A stretch of DNA of 64,000 nt from Saxidomus purpurata. Lineage: Eukaryota > Mollusca > Bivalvia > Venerida > Veneridae. The stretch covers positions 38,506,234-38,570,233 of the forward strand of contig JAFMSR010000018.1 of the NCBI GenBank assembly GCA_022818135.1. Direction: 5' to 3'. The position numbers and the translations under genes were made by a program. This document shows, piece by piece, positions 1 through 12,742 of this stretch. The notes under the pieces were generated by a model. The model saw nothing but the letters and a program-made list of their open reading frames with translations. It made no database searches and had not been told where the DNA came from. Every line of letters begins with the position of its first letter. Position 1 is the first letter of the stretch.

Positions 1-1126
1 CATACCCATTTCAGTCTGTTAACACTTATGGTCCCTTTGCCTAAAAGATGTCCTGTGTTTTCTGTTCCGAATGTCCATTCTATTGAACGAATTCCACTGT
101 GAGGATCAAACGTCTCAAATGAAAGCTTCATCTTTGACAGGTCATTGTTATCATGAACAAATAATTGTTCTATGCCGTCTTTACTGATCCAGATATCATT
201 AATAAAAGGGGCAGATCTATCAATGTAAACTCTTCGTGCTTCAGCAAAAGTGTTGTTTACTATATCTTTGGCTTTGATGTTAAGCGTGTATGTTTGTCCG
301 TCTTTCATATCAATGTTTGTGCAAAAGCTCTGTTGCGTAAAGGAAGGGACTACTGTTTCGTTTGAAAACGATTCATTATTCAGCTTCCACGAAAACAAGA
401 AATTAATTATACCATGAACATTGACAGTTCCATTTATAGGTAAAGGGCCTTCAGTTTGTTCGTACACGCCTACAAAGTCGGAATGCGATTGCACTCTACC
501 AAGGAACGGATTATCAATGTAGAAATCGTTGTAAAGGTAATCCTTCCATATGATACAAATGTTGTTATGATGTGTTTGCCATAAATAGTGTGTTGTTTCC
601 GATGCAGATGATACATAGAACATTGTTTTATTGGTCCTCGGCTTGATCAGAGATGTGTTGTCATAGAGAACAAAACGCCGTGCAAATTTTACATTGTTTG
701 CTTTATCCTTTACTCCAAGCTTCAAACAGTATAGTCTCGGCGAGTCTGATGTTATATTCACGGTCATAAAAGCTTGAGAGACGTTCAATTCTTTCGTTGT
801 AAACACTGGAGCTTCGCTCACTCTTCCACTAGAAACTTCGTGCAAACTTATTTCAAAGAAGTCGATTCCAGAAGAACTTGACTGCTTTCCGCCAGATGGA
901 ACTGGATCGAACCAGCCGTCAAAGTTGATAAGTACGTGTTTTGACCTCGTTACTCGTTTATCTACTACTAAGGGAGCTATTTTACATGACATTTTTTCAC
1001 GACAGTGTTGTGGTTCTGCCTTGTCATAAACATAACAAACGGTTTCTGACGATGTTGTCTTTTGATATGAAATTTGGATTTGAGGTGTGTTTGTTCTTGT
1101 ATCTTTACCCTGTACGAAACCACCCC
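1..1126 (-). other. Long exon 9 of the FAMeT/EGF gene
   Basis: This exon is open through 374 codons on the minus strand, after an acceptor CCTTAG at about 1127-1132, and continues past the window edge. It encodes beta-rich extracellular sequence with scattered cysteines and several N-x-S/T sites. Two stretches resemble each other (one around FDGWFDPVPSGG, one around TFDPHSGIRSIEWTFG), suggesting a repeated Ig- or FN3-like fold. I do not recognise a named domain. Confidence 0.75.
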
Positions 1127-4100
1127 CTAAGGTTTCAAAGTGTATGCATAATCTAAAAGAGTAAAATGTCAACCCTAAAATGTCACTCTGTTTTTGATAA
1201 CAGAAAACAAATGACACTTTAAAAGATATTTTTACATTTGTTATCCATGTCTGTGTAAATTAAAAGCTTTTAAAGTTTGGAAGATAACTAAATTACAAGT
1301 TTATGCTTAATCTTATTTAAATAAAGGAGATTAATCATTAAATGTCTGTTGTGAATGACAAGACTAAACTGGTAAAACTTATTAGCATACTTGCGAAGCT
1401 CAGCCAGGTCTAGGCTCGAAATGGAAAGGATTTAATGATTAGCAATATGTTTGTTTAGTAAAGGTAGCACATATTTACGAAAATAGTTTTACCTTTCACC
1501 ATTAGCAAGTCTGTATTTTGGTTGTAAAAGTGGAATTTGAGTTTTGTTATACACAGTTGGTTTTGCGTTTGTTCCATTTGAATTATCTGTCACTAACTTG
1601 GTAGTATTTATTTCTACTTCCATACCTAAAACATTCGAACGTATTAGTTCATACATCAAAATCTTAATATTAACAAATAATCATGCATATTAAGTAAACT
1701 GTAAAAGGTTTTTTGCCAATGAAGTACTAATATTATACAAGGGTGTGATTAGGCAATGACGTGAGGGGAGGCAAAATACATGTCGGGGCAGTGGGGCCGC
1801 CAGAGGCCGCCATTGTCAATTTATACCATAGCAGCTGTTTATCTACAAATTTATTTACTTCGAGATAAAAATATTTGAAAGAGATCTTCTATTATTTTGT
1901 TTAACTGAAGTAGTAAACCATATTTACCATCAACGAGCATTCTTTTCATGTAAACAGTGGCGTCAGTAACACCGAATGTGCTTGTATGGATGAAGGAAGG
2001 CGTTGGTAAGGTGACATTAACTGTAAAGTCTGACTGTAGTACAAAGTCCAGGTCAACTGGCTGAAAGTTTCCATAAAAGTCTTGTGCATTGCACCTTCCA
2101 GGTGTTGTTTGACTTTTCTCTTTATTAGGTCCTGATATAGTCGTGAAACACTGGTTGATTGTTGGTCTATTCGCTTTGACAACTGCAACAAAAATGGCAT
2201 GTTATAAATGTAAGAGGTGAACGTTGTTGAAACAGATTGATATTGTGAAAGACATTCTGAGCAAATGCATTTCGTTTACCAGCCTAAAGTAGTTCAGCTC
2301 CAACTGTCGTTAAAGGAAAATCCTCACTTTAACATTATTTTTCGTTGAATAAGTAACAAAATACTATTGTTTAAACTCAAACAGCGCTGATAACATGTCT
2401 TAAAACTATTGATTGAGGATCATAGGTTTGTTGGGTGTTTTACATTATGCCTTGCATATCATCTGATCAGGGTCTTGTTTAACGGGGGGCTGCAAGTGTA
2501 ACTAAACTACAATGGTTTGACAAAACCTGATCTTCCTTGCAAATGGATGATATTCTTAAAACTTCTTTTACGAGTTCTACTTGTTTTAAAATATTCTACA
2601 ACCTGACACAAAATAATGGACAGAGATGTTTTGTCAACAAAATCTATTGATTCAGTTACTACTCTTATATAACTTCGATAATCAAACAAGTTGCCATCAT
2701 TTCCTTTTGTGCAATATTTTCAATCACATTGAGCATTTACCTGTTCTAATTTATAGATAGTATCAATGACCGGTACATTAGCCATTTGTTTTACGACTTA
2801 CATCAGATTTGGATATTACGTAAATCAAATATTCTAGGATAATAATATTCTGAGATAACTTACGCTGACAAGATGTTAATGAAGAATTCGGTACACGTGT
2901 AAATCCTGGCGAACACTGACAACTGGTGGTGAGTTCATCTGAGCATCTCCCCGGCCAACATTTGTGATGATCAAAAGAGCACATTCCTTTTAGAATAAAA
3001 GATCTATCTTAACCTCGGTCATTATAAAAACAATTCCATTAATTTACATGAGTATTAGTGTAACTAAACATGCAGCAATACAATCGGCAATTTCCTCTCC
3101 TCTGTATATTCACAGGCAGTTTGTAGAAGCAGTCAATAGTTTTGATGGTAATTGGTTATCAAAACGAAATAGCTAGTGTGTGAATAAAATATACATTTTG
3201 TCATAATTGTAAGAATTGGGTATGCCTTTGCAATATTTGTAATGTGACATAATATGACCTTCGCCTTGTTTGTAAAAAAAATAAAAAGTACTTTGGTGTT
3301 GTTGGTAAAATATCGCAGTTGAACTGCGAATCAGGGCTCAGCTATTGTGGTGGTAATTTCAAAGGGCATAGACATTTCTTTAGAAAACAAACAATGGTTC
3401 AGGGTTTTGGATTTGACAGTTCAATTACAGTAAAGCAATTCATAAAATTGTTGCGGATAGTGAAGTTCTTTGAAAAATTTCAATTTAGCATGAAGAAAGT
3501 GGTCAGATTTACTGTTTGGCAATACAAATACACATACACTACGCTTCTGATTATATTTTAAATGCTTGCATTTTTACAACTTGCGGATGTTGTTAATGGT
3601 ATGAAATCTTTCGGGTTTGTTATCAAGGTGTGATTGTATGTTGTCTTCAATTAGAGTCGCCTAAATGGGCGGTACATATCCATTGAGGGGATTCCCAGCT
3701 ATCAAAACCTGTGATATTATGAAAATAGAATTTCTTTGATTCTTCTGTTTCTTACTGTCTTTAACCCCGATACTCGTTGTGTCATGCACTTTAGCCTTAT
3801 TTTTTATTCATTTTGTTAAGTATGACAAGGATTTTAAAGGAATATCTGGACCTCGATAACTTGGTATACTGTTAACCCAGGTTCGAAGCCCATCCGGAGC
3901 ATGAGGCGTGTCCTTGGGCAAAGACACTGATGATACACGTGCATCAAGCCATTCAGCTCTAAATGGGCAGCAGCGATGAAAAATGCGTTGCATCTCTCTC
4001 TCTCTCTCTAATTAACGTGATAACATCTTTAGTTAGCGATCGAGAAAGTTACCATGAGTTAAGGAGGCCTTCTTTAATAGACCTACTATAAATTAGCATG

Positions 4101-7100
4101 AACTAAATGATATTTCTAATTGCCATTAAATCGGGTATATGGCCGTTTGAAGGGGGTTCTTTGGTGTATTCGTTGTCTTTGTTAGTGATGATTTTTTTCT
4201 GAGAATGTTGCGTATGTAGAGATCGATAATTTAGTTGTAGTGTATGAAATAAATTATAGACAAAATATATACATGTACCTTACACGGTTTGCATTTAAGA
4301 CAACAAAAATCTCAAAGCCAATTTAGAAAATAAGTTGGTAGGTTTAACATTGTAGTCATAGAAAGGCGTAAAGATGTCTTACTTCCACATTTCTTGCCAC
4401 TTTGTATAGCTTTGTAGAAAGTCTTATTATCAATACATTCAGTACACACAGTATCCCTTGCGTTCGAGCATTGCCGTTTCGCACACTTGTCAATATCTTT
4501 ACATTCTAAAAAAATACACAAACAAAGACTTTCAGCTTAATATTTACTTCACATAAAAACTGTTTGTTTACTCCCTCACACTGCTCCAGTAATTAAACAT
4601 TTTCATCTAAGGTAAGTACAAAATAGGATGTTTTACCACCACTTTCTTTAACCATTCAAAGCTGATGTATATTATATTGATTGTGACATTCTCATTTTGT
4701 CTTGTTCAAAGATTACGAAGGAACGTAATGAAATATAAATTTAAAAAAATACAGTTTTCCTACCAAGTACCAATGTCTTAAATTCCAAAAATTAGGTAAA
4801 TATAAGTAAATATAACATACATTTGTGGCTTCTTTAAGAAAGTGGCAAATGCTGATCTGTATGTTATTTTACTTAGTCAACCATTGTGTACATACCAAAG
4901 GCGAAATATCCATCACTTCCAAACCCAAAGCTGATACGCATTGCCGTAAATAGCAAATATCGACCACACCAACGCATAAAACGACTTCCTCCGATGATTT
5001 CACCTTTCCCAACCTTGTTATAGAACACAAAAATTAACCACCAGATTCTCAAATGCAAATTAAACATGCTCCAGTAATCAAATATGTAGGTCTTTTATCA
5101 AAACTTTCAACAAGAGAACTAAAATAACATAATTAAGCTCACCTCAATGCAACCTCTTGACCATGATATCCAAAACCAACGAAACGTTGATGCTGATAGG
5201 ACACCCGACTCCTAGCAAATTATAAAAACAAAAATTATCGGAAACATGACCACTTCTTGAACTCTATTATCTGCCCGAAAAGTTTATTCCCTAGATAACT
5301 GTGAAACATATTTATGTTTTATGCAACTCCAAATTTGCAAAAAGATAATCTTACGATGTGTAAAATAAACAGCTCAGAAACTGCTGTGCAACTGTTGTGC
5401 TTCTACATGGGACAAATAAGAGCTATCACTTAAAATAGGGCTCTACAACTGGCCACGACCAATAAGTCTACCAAGAGAGATTATCCTCCGACCAACCAAA
5501 ATTTCTTCAGTTATTGGTTGGCACCATTCTTTAATTAAAGGTCGCTTTGACCTTGGCATCTGAGTCATCCCCCGGATATAACCAATAAGCCTTTCGTCTT
5601 ATATCATCATAGGACCAACTGTGCTTTGGTTATTAATCTGAAACCATTTGTTTTCATTTCAGGTCCCTGCGACACTAACCTTTGAACAACTAACCCTAAA
5701 ATGAATGAGGTTTTCCATTGGTCATGACCAGTAAGCCTACGAGTTATAGGACCCTAATATAAATCGTTCTTCAGTCATCGATTGGAAACCATTTTTTAAG
5801 GTCCCTGTGTCCGACACCTTTGACCAACTGGCCCTGGGGTCATGACCGTACCTCCTCATATGACAACAGTACTGGTTTTTCCAGGAAGCGAACTCGAGAG
5901 TGACAAGCTACAAGCTTTCTTCACAATCGAGCTAAAATAAATTACAAGTATAGAGTAGTATAAACTAAACTGACCCTAAAATTTCCGAGGGTATTTCACT
6001 GGTCATGACCAATAAATCTAGAACTAATTGTTTTTCAGCTCTTGATCGGGAACCATTTTTAATTTTATGTCCCTGTGACTTTGACCTACTGACCCCAAAT
6101 CAATAGGAGTATTTCCCTTGTCATAACCAATAAGCCTACCGGGTAAAAAGATATTAGGACCAACCGTTCTTCAGTAATTGACCAATAACCATTTTTAATT
6201 AAAGGTCGCTGCGGCCATGACCTATACCTTACTGACTCTTAAATCAATAGATGTTTTCCCTGCCATGACCAATAAGCCTACCAGGTCGTAAGATACTAGG
6301 ACAAACCGTTTTTCAGTAATTAGTCAATAACAGACACACGGACATCCACGGCTAAAACGATGTGTATCCCTCTATTTCTGGTGGAAGACATAAATCATCA
6401 TGCAATACACTTCAGTTCAAATGAAATATTTAGGCTAGACAACTGGTGTCCGCGTGTCTTTGGCCATCTAGCCATAAATTGGCAGCAGTGATGTTTATTT
6501 GTTTTCTCTTTCTAACATACGTGATTTAGACCATAGGCGATGTTTATAACACAATGAATATAATCTTAAATAACCTGCAAGGTAAGAGTAAAAGCATACA
6601 AAAATGTTAAACATACTAGGTGTTCGGTTACTGCTGGGTCTTGTTGTTGCTGAGTTCGTATGACCGACTTGCCATTGTCCCATCCGCCAACTACTATTTC
6701 AATTATATTGGAATGCTCGTTTAAGCGGTTCTGCTGTAATAAGATATGGGCATCATGTTTGCCTCTGACTTGAAGCTTTATTGACGTCTTTCCACTAAGA
6801 TGAATCCCATCGTTGTAGAGGTCATGCTCACCGTAGTTCGTTTTTTCCTGGTTTTTACAGTGGTACACGTTCAGCGCTGTATCATATCAAAATAGTGCAG
6901 CAAATAGTACGTGAATAGAGTTAGGTTTTAAGTTGTTCAAACATTTTAATTGTCTACTTATATTTTGAGGTGCGAATCATACCTTGGAATTAATGTTTAA
7001 ACAAGAGAGTATCTTGCAAAACAAATACCCAAGATACAATGTTCTTTCTATTTTTGTGATCGAATATAAAGTTTCAGCGGTTAGTGGTAGAGCGGGATAT

Positions 7101-8302
7101 TGAGCCTGTGATCCCCGAAATGCCAGCCTAGCTAGACCATGGATCCGCTCTGGACAGGGAATAAAAATCTTCAGCGCACATGTCCTTTGTAGATTAGTGT
7201 AGCTGCATGGGAAAATAACAATTAACAATAACATAATTTTTCCCAGTTCAAGCATGACAGTGTTCAGTAACACCAGCCATCATTCTTTGTACCAGAAACT
7301 TAACAAATGCGCACTGTTTTTAATGTTACTTTCGCAACTTTTTGTTTAGTGACTTGACCACATTTTCATTTTTGAATGACATTAATTTTTAATATTTTTT
7401 TACTTTCGCACAATTCTTTAATTAGGACTTCAGTACTTGTGTTTTATAATCTGATGATAACCACTGTCAGGCCACTCAGAAGTAACTTCACAGTAGCAAA
7501 CTGTAACGATCCGAACCGTTGTGTCTATTTATAGCCTATCAAATTCCCAATTTCAATCGTTACGGTGAATTGGCTTGCACAATCAATTTTGCAGCCCTAA
7601 AGCCCAGCCCAGAATCCGCGGCTGCTAAATATCTTAACTCTAGGCAATGTCTTTCAAATAGTTAATAATACTATTTAGTTATAGTTTATACTAATTTATT
7701 TTAGCTCTATTGTGAAGAAAGCTTGTAGCCTATCGAGTCACTCCCGAGTCCGCTTCCTGGAAAAACCAGTACTGGTGTCATATGAGGAGGTACAGTCGTG
7801 ACCTTGGTGGGGCTCGAACCCGCAACCTCCGGGACCGACACCTAAACCTCTACACCACCGCTATGCTATTTGAAAGACCTTGCTCTAGGCGTTGTGGTTT
7901 TGGAGAAGAAGAATTTTAAAGTTTATCTTATTTGTTGCCATAGCAACCGGAGTTCTGCATGGAATAGAATCTTTTTAACAATTTTGGTAGAAATTCATGC
8001 AAGAACCATCCCTTCCAAGTTTCATCAACATTGTTGGTTTCAGTGGTTTCAGAGATGTCGTTTGAAGCAAAATGTTGACGGACGGTGGACAATCATCCAT
8101 CCTAAAAGCTCACCCTGGCAAAGCCAGATGAGCTAATAAAAACTTAGATAAAAACGATACGAACAATTTATTTACTGATTAAATATGATATAGTTTCTTG
8201 TGAATCATATAACCATATCCGGCATATCTACAAAAACTGAAAATACCACTTACCAATAACTGCCGAAATTTCACAAATTACAAGAACAATGAAAGTCTTC
8301 AT
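1..8302 (-). CDS. Secreted FAMeT-domain / EGF-like multidomain protein (5' part, runs off left edge)
   Basis: I assembled nine exons on the minus strand: 8302-8254, 6876-6617, 5211-5143, 5013-4896, 4505-4383, 2986-2864, 2182-1928, 1625-1500 and 1126-1. Every junction has a GT donor and AG acceptor and all phases agree, giving 749 codons with no stop. Residues 1-17 form a signal peptide (MKTFIVLVICEISAVI). Residues about 18-165 match the farnesoic acid O-methyltransferase (FAMeT, PF12248-type) fold: DAHILL, EIVVGGWDNGKSVIR, then FRWFWISWSRGCIE and ISFGFGSDGYFAFG. Residues 166-247 hold two cysteine-rich EGF/TNFR-like modules. The rest is extracellular-looking sequence ending in a 375-codon exon with repeats such as YIDRSAPFI and HSGIRSIEW. 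The FAMeT name comes from arthropod hormone work; in molluscs the domain is usually part of surface proteins, so no methyltransferase activity is inferred. The C-terminus lies outside the window. Confidence 0.8.
3838..4012 (+). repeat. Degenerate SINE-like fragment
   Basis: The segment has a B-box-like ggttcgaagccc, then 'gtgtccttgggcaaagacac', then a (TC)n tract. The middle and tail recall the SINE at 13.75 kb ('gtgtccttatgcaagacac', tctctctct). The A box is not clear. It lies in the intron between exons 5 and 6 of the FAMeT gene. Confidence 0.4.
5440..6345. repeat. Degenerate tandem repeat, about 120-150 bp units, intronic
   Basis: The motif 'ccaataagcct' returns near 5459, 5580, 5729, 6010, 6128 and 6270. 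Each is followed by 'ggaccaaccgttcttcagt' and 'taattaaaggtcgctg' variants. Units are diverged and interrupted by a SINE tail at 5838-5968. It lies in the intron between FAMeT-gene exons 2 and 3. Confidence 0.6.
5838..5968 (+). repeat. SINE tail fragment, inverted relative to the copy at 7.7 kb
   Basis: The segment running from 'gtacctcctcatatgac' through 'ccaggaagcgaactcgag' to 'agctaaaataaatta' is the reverse complement of 7680-7800, with scattered differences. The tRNA-like head is missing. Confidence 0.65.
7685..7865 (-). repeat. tRNA-derived SINE
   Basis: On the minus strand the unit starts near 7865 with an A box (TGGTGTAGAGG), followed by a B box (GGTTCGAGCCC) at about 7810-7820. Then comes a non-tRNA body ending near 7685 in AT-rich sequence. 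It lies in the first intron of the FAMeT gene. A real tRNA gene is unlikely: the arms do not pair well and the body continues past the tRNA end. Confidence 0.65.
7880..8135 (-). repeat. Fragment of the dispersed tandem-core repeat family
   Basis: 'gccatagcaaccggagttctgcatgg' and 'agctcaccctggcaaagcc' are reverse complements of the 5' segment of the repeat at 41.70 kb ('ccatgcaaaactctggttgc', 'tacgccagggtgagct'). A third fragment lies at 12.08-12.30 kb. Confidence 0.6.
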
Positions 8303-9049
8303 CTCAACTTCTACAGAAACAAAAGCATTTTCAATATGTTAAATGTACAATATTGTTCGAGAGCTTTTGCATAATCATAGGAGTTACAAACTTTGTGATA
8401 TACTCTTTATCTTACAAACGTTCAAAACATTTCTTAAAGGAGATTGTAACCAGTTTTGCTGTCAGAAGAAAATTGATACGAAACTATAATTCAATAGCAA
8501 CTGTGATTGGGTAGGATCAGCGATTTTCAGCCTTTCGACAAGTATTAAGGCAAAACTGATAAAAGATATCAAACGAATGATACGAGACCCATGATCTATG
8601 ACCTATCGATACACATCAAGGCTATGTGGGTAAACATGTCACAGGGCTACATATTTGTCCGCTGTTATATTTATCAGCAGGCCGTAAAGTACAAATGCAC
8701 TACCGCGAATGTGTCCGCGTTTATCATTTTAATATAATAGTACAGTATTGTGCGGCACTCATTAAATAGTATGATGCCTAACTTGTATGCAAGGTTCTAT
8801 GGGTTCGAATCCGGCACAGATATTTTTAATTTTTAAAAGTTATTTATAAGAGTATATGGCTATTTTTATTTAATTTGTGACACTGTCTTACGCACCGTTT
8901 TCGCTTTTTTCTGTTTTTTTCTTTTTTATTATTGGTTAACTTTGTTTTGTTTTGTGTTTTAATTTTTTATGTATTAATACTTATTATTGATATTCATGGC
9001 ATTTCAGGAATTACATAAAATTTCATCGACCTTAAGATTTGGTATATTT

Positions 9050-10320
9050 ATATCTATGCTCAAGACCTTGCAATTATGGAGAAGATGAATCTCAAAAATG
9101 TTCCTAAATAAGTATATGTAAAATAATTATCGATGGGGCAAATTTTGATCCTTGGGGCATAATTTGAACAATCTTGGTAGAGGACCACCAAGTGATGCAA
9201 GACAACAACACTCTGATCTCAAGGTTATAGACAAGAAGTTTTTAAAGTATTTCCCTACATAATTATATATATATAGAACAAGTGAGACCAATTTTGATCC
9301 AGGGCATATAATTTGAACAATAAGACACCTTATTCCCCACCGCAAATAGGAACATTGAAGGCATTACTGTTACTTACTATAGTTTTTCTGTCACAGGTAC
9401 ACAGCATGGGTTTCTAAAAAGCAAAGCAATTGAAGTCTCAGATATGCAGTTAAAAAGAGTGTTTATTTAATTTCAAGTGCCAAGATCTTGAGTTCTGCAC
9501 ATCATCAGGATGCCGTGAACGTTTGGTCAGAGTTTCATTCAAATCCATCAAGCGGTTTAGGAAATATTGTGCGGACACAAATTCAAGACTCAAACTTTTT
9601 TGTGTCCTTGACCTTGAACCAGTGTGACCGGAGAAATGTAGATGTGGTTTCTACACATTGGTCTTGATGAGGTCATCATTTGACTATAGTTTCATCCAAT
9701 TTTTCAAAGAATTTAGGGGATACTGAGCGGACAGACTAAAGTCTTTGATCTTAAATTGTGACTTTGATCTTGAATCAGCGTCGTCAGATCATAGGATCTG
9801 TAAATTAACTTGATGAGGTAAACATTTGACCATAGTTTCATCAAAATCCTATGATAAGGAGATATGGAGCAGACAAGAAATTCAAAACTCAAACCTTTGA
9901 CCTTAAGTTCAACATGACCAGATCATAGGGTCATAAACTATGGAGTGGACTGGAAATGTTTAACTCAAACATTTGACCTTAAGTTGTGACCTTGCCTTGA
10001 GCCAGCATGACCGGCTCATGGTCCTGCACATCGTGTTGATGAGGTGAACATTTGACCAGTGTATCATCAAAATCCTCAAATGGTTTAAGGGGATATGAAG
10101 CAAACAGGAAATGGTAGACTGAAACGTCTGACCTTCAAATGAGACCTTGACTTTGAGTCAGTGTGACCAGCTCTTAAATTCTGCATATCGTCTGCATGAT
10201 TTGAACATCTGACCAGAGTTTCATAAAAATATCTCAAACCATCAAGGAGTAATGGAGCGGACAGGAAATTTGACAAACAGATGGAAGACCATTCCTATGG
10301 CCCTCCCACTTCCACGGGGA
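9050..10320. repeat. Dispersed repeat with internal sub-repeats, first copy
   Basis: Sub-units of roughly 150-170 bp recur: 'accttgaaccagtgtgaccgg', 'catagtttcatcaaaatcc' and 'ggatactgagcggacagac' variants appear near 9640, 9770, 9900, 10010 and 10160. The end has 'ccctcccacttccacgggg'. A second, much altered copy follows at once at 10.32-11.71 kb. Confidence 0.6.
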
Positions 10321-12050
10321 TAACAGTAAAATTTCATCGACCACTGATACTAAGATTTGCTACATTTATAAATATCTCAAGACCTTGCACTTATGGATAA
10401 ATGAGGTCTCAAAAATATTTCCTTAAATAAGTCCATATAAAATAAGTTATCCATGGGGCAGGTCAAATTTTGATCACTTGGAGCTTTGAACAACTTGATA
10501 GAGGACCACCACATATGCAAGACAACAAAAATCTGATCTCTATAGCTTATAGTTTCCGACCAGATTTTTTTTTAAGTTTTCCTAATAATTATATACATGT
10601 TATAAAACAAGTAGCCCAATTTTGCCCCCGGCCCTATAATTTTGAACAATAAGACGCCTAATTCCCAACCGCTAATACAGGAACACTTGAAGTGAACACA
10701 TAAATGCATTGCCTCAACTACAGGTCTGCCTGGAATGGCATATTTAAAACTTCAGCATGGCTTATGCTAAGAAGCAACCAGCAATTGAAGTTCTCAGATA
10801 CTTGGCTAGTGTTAATAAGAGTGTTATTCAATGAAAATGGTGGCCAAGACCTTGAGAGATTCTGATCATCATCGATGCCGTGAACATTTGTGCCAGGTGA
10901 GCTAAAATTAAGTCCAAATCAACCGGTTTAAGTGTGGCGAACTGAAAACAAATATCAAGTCTTCAATTTTTTCAGTTTACCTTACAAGAACCAGTGTAGA
11001 CGGAAATGTAATTGGAATCTAACATTGGTCTAGAAATAGGTACATATATATCAATACATTTCATCCATATTTTTAATAATAATTCATGGGATACTGAGCA
11101 GATAGGCTCAAGTATTTGATCTTAAATTGTGGCTTTGATCTGTGAACACCATTGTCAGATCATAGATGAAATTAACCTTGCATGAGGTAAACATGACCAT
11201 AGTTTCATCAAAATTTTATTGAAAGGAGATATTTAGCATCCAAGAAATGTCAAAACTCAAACTTTGACCTTAATTCACCCATGACAATATCAAGGGCATG
11301 AATTAGAGTGGACGAAATCTTTAACTTAAACATTTGACCATAAGTTGACTCTTTCCTTAAGCCAGCATGACCGGCTATGTTATGTATATTCCATTCATGA
11401 GGTGAACATTTGTACCACTGTTTCATCAAAAGCCTCCAATGTTTTAAGGCATTGATAGCAAGTGCAGGAAATGGTTTCACACTGAAACGCTCTTACCTTC
11501 AATTGAGACCTTGACTTTGGCCCAGATATGTCCAAGCTCTTAAGTAGGCTGCATAACCGTCTGCATCATTTCGAACATCTGACCAGACTTTCCCAATAAA
11601 AATATCAAACCATCAAGCAATAAATGGCAAGCGTTTATAGCGTAATGTGACATGAACATATCAGGAAGACATTTCTCTATATCCCCTCCCACTTCCTTCC
11701 GGGGATACCAAAGTGAAAGAGGACCACTCATGACCAAGTTTCATTCATATCAAAAAACTAAGCTATAGGCCTTAGGGTAGTAAATTAGGTTTCAAAATTT
11801 TTTTACTTTTAAAAGTCATAGAAAGCAAAATGTTCAAAATGGGAAGGTTAAATTATCAGACTTAAGGGTTTGCTTTTAAGAAAATTGATAACGGACCACT
11901 TTCCAGATGGCTAGACACTAAATATCTAAGCTCTATTACCTTACAAAATGTATAATCAAGTTGAACTTTTTTTTAATAGATATTTTTTGATGAAAATTAT
12001 TACAAACCCTTCCCTACAAATACATTTGAAACTGCCAAATTCAAACAGTC
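10320..12050. repeat. Anomalous second copy: indel-rich blend of flanking sequences
   Basis: The order of motifs follows the 9.05-10.30 kb copy (for example 'gtagaggaccaccaagtg' versus 'gatagaggaccaccacat'). Small insertions are scattered every few bases, and words found only at 12.1-13.3 kb are mixed in (gaactgaaaacaaata, ttggcta, gccaggtgagctaaaa). From 11737 to 12040 it follows P450 intron 10 (13060-13345) with many indels. See the finding on a consensus artefact. Confidence 0.55.
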
Positions 12051-12582
12051 TTAATACATTTCCACTAGAACGTCAACACACAAAATATGCATTGCCATAG
12101 CAACCAGCAGGTCTACATGGAACGGAATCTATTTTAACAACTTCGGTAGAGCTTCATGCTAGGAACAACTAGCCAAAGTTGATCAACACTTGGCTAAAGT
12201 TTTTCAGAGATGTCGTTCAAAGAAAATGGTGGCGGAACACAAGACGGTCAGAGATGGCTCTAATAGCTCATGCTGACAAGTTTTGCCAGGTGAGCTAAAA
12301 ATATGTCAAAACAACTGTTTCCTATATATGGCAGAACTGAAAACAAATAACAAGTCTTCATTCAGTTCAGTTTATTTACCCAAGAACAATGTATACAATA
12401 TTTGAAGAGGTCTATGAAAAGTCAGGCAAAATAAATAAATATATAGCTCAATAGGCTTTATATTTTTAGAGAATAATCATTTAAAAATATGCTAATATTT
12501 GATAATTATAGCTTTATTATGTGCAGACCATTGCGGGCACATAATGATTACCATGCATGATTACAGATAAAATTCAAATATT

Positions 12583-12588
12583 TTTATT
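12583..12588 (-). promoter_or_regulatory. Possible polyadenylation signal for the P450 gene
   Basis: AATAAA on the minus strand lies about 155 bp past the last P450 codon. The region is very AT-rich, so the match could be chance. Confidence 0.25.
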
Positions 12589-12742
12589 GAACAATTTTCG
12601 CATCCAAATGAGAAAATTAAGTTTTCACACATCCATGCAATATCAAATGAATTAAGATAATCTATTTTTAAATTGACAGCATAATCACTTTTTTACGTAA
12701 CACAAATTTGTTTTTATAGATATTCCATTCCAAGGTTTGGTA

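Larger units (their letters stand above)
8303..12742. other. Intergenic, repeat-derived; no gene seen
   Basis: This is the spacer between the FAMeT gene (head at 8302) and the P450 gene (tail at 12743). I see no exon with coding signature. It holds one tRNA-like B box (gggttcgaatccgg, near 8810) and a 1.2 kb repeat at 9.05-10.30 kb with sub-units such as 'tttgaccttaagt' and 'gagttaacattt' variants. From 10.30 to 12.10 kb comes the anomalous blended copy described in the findings. Confidence 0.6.

Noticed and set aside
7083..7130. tRNA-like phrase 'gcggttagtggtagagcggg' in the first FAMeT intron
   Set aside because: The A-box-like part is good but no proper B box follows at tRNA spacing; left as possible SINE debris.
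7805..7865. Candidate tRNA gene
   Set aside because: A and B boxes are present but the acceptor and anticodon stems do not pair, and a SINE body follows.
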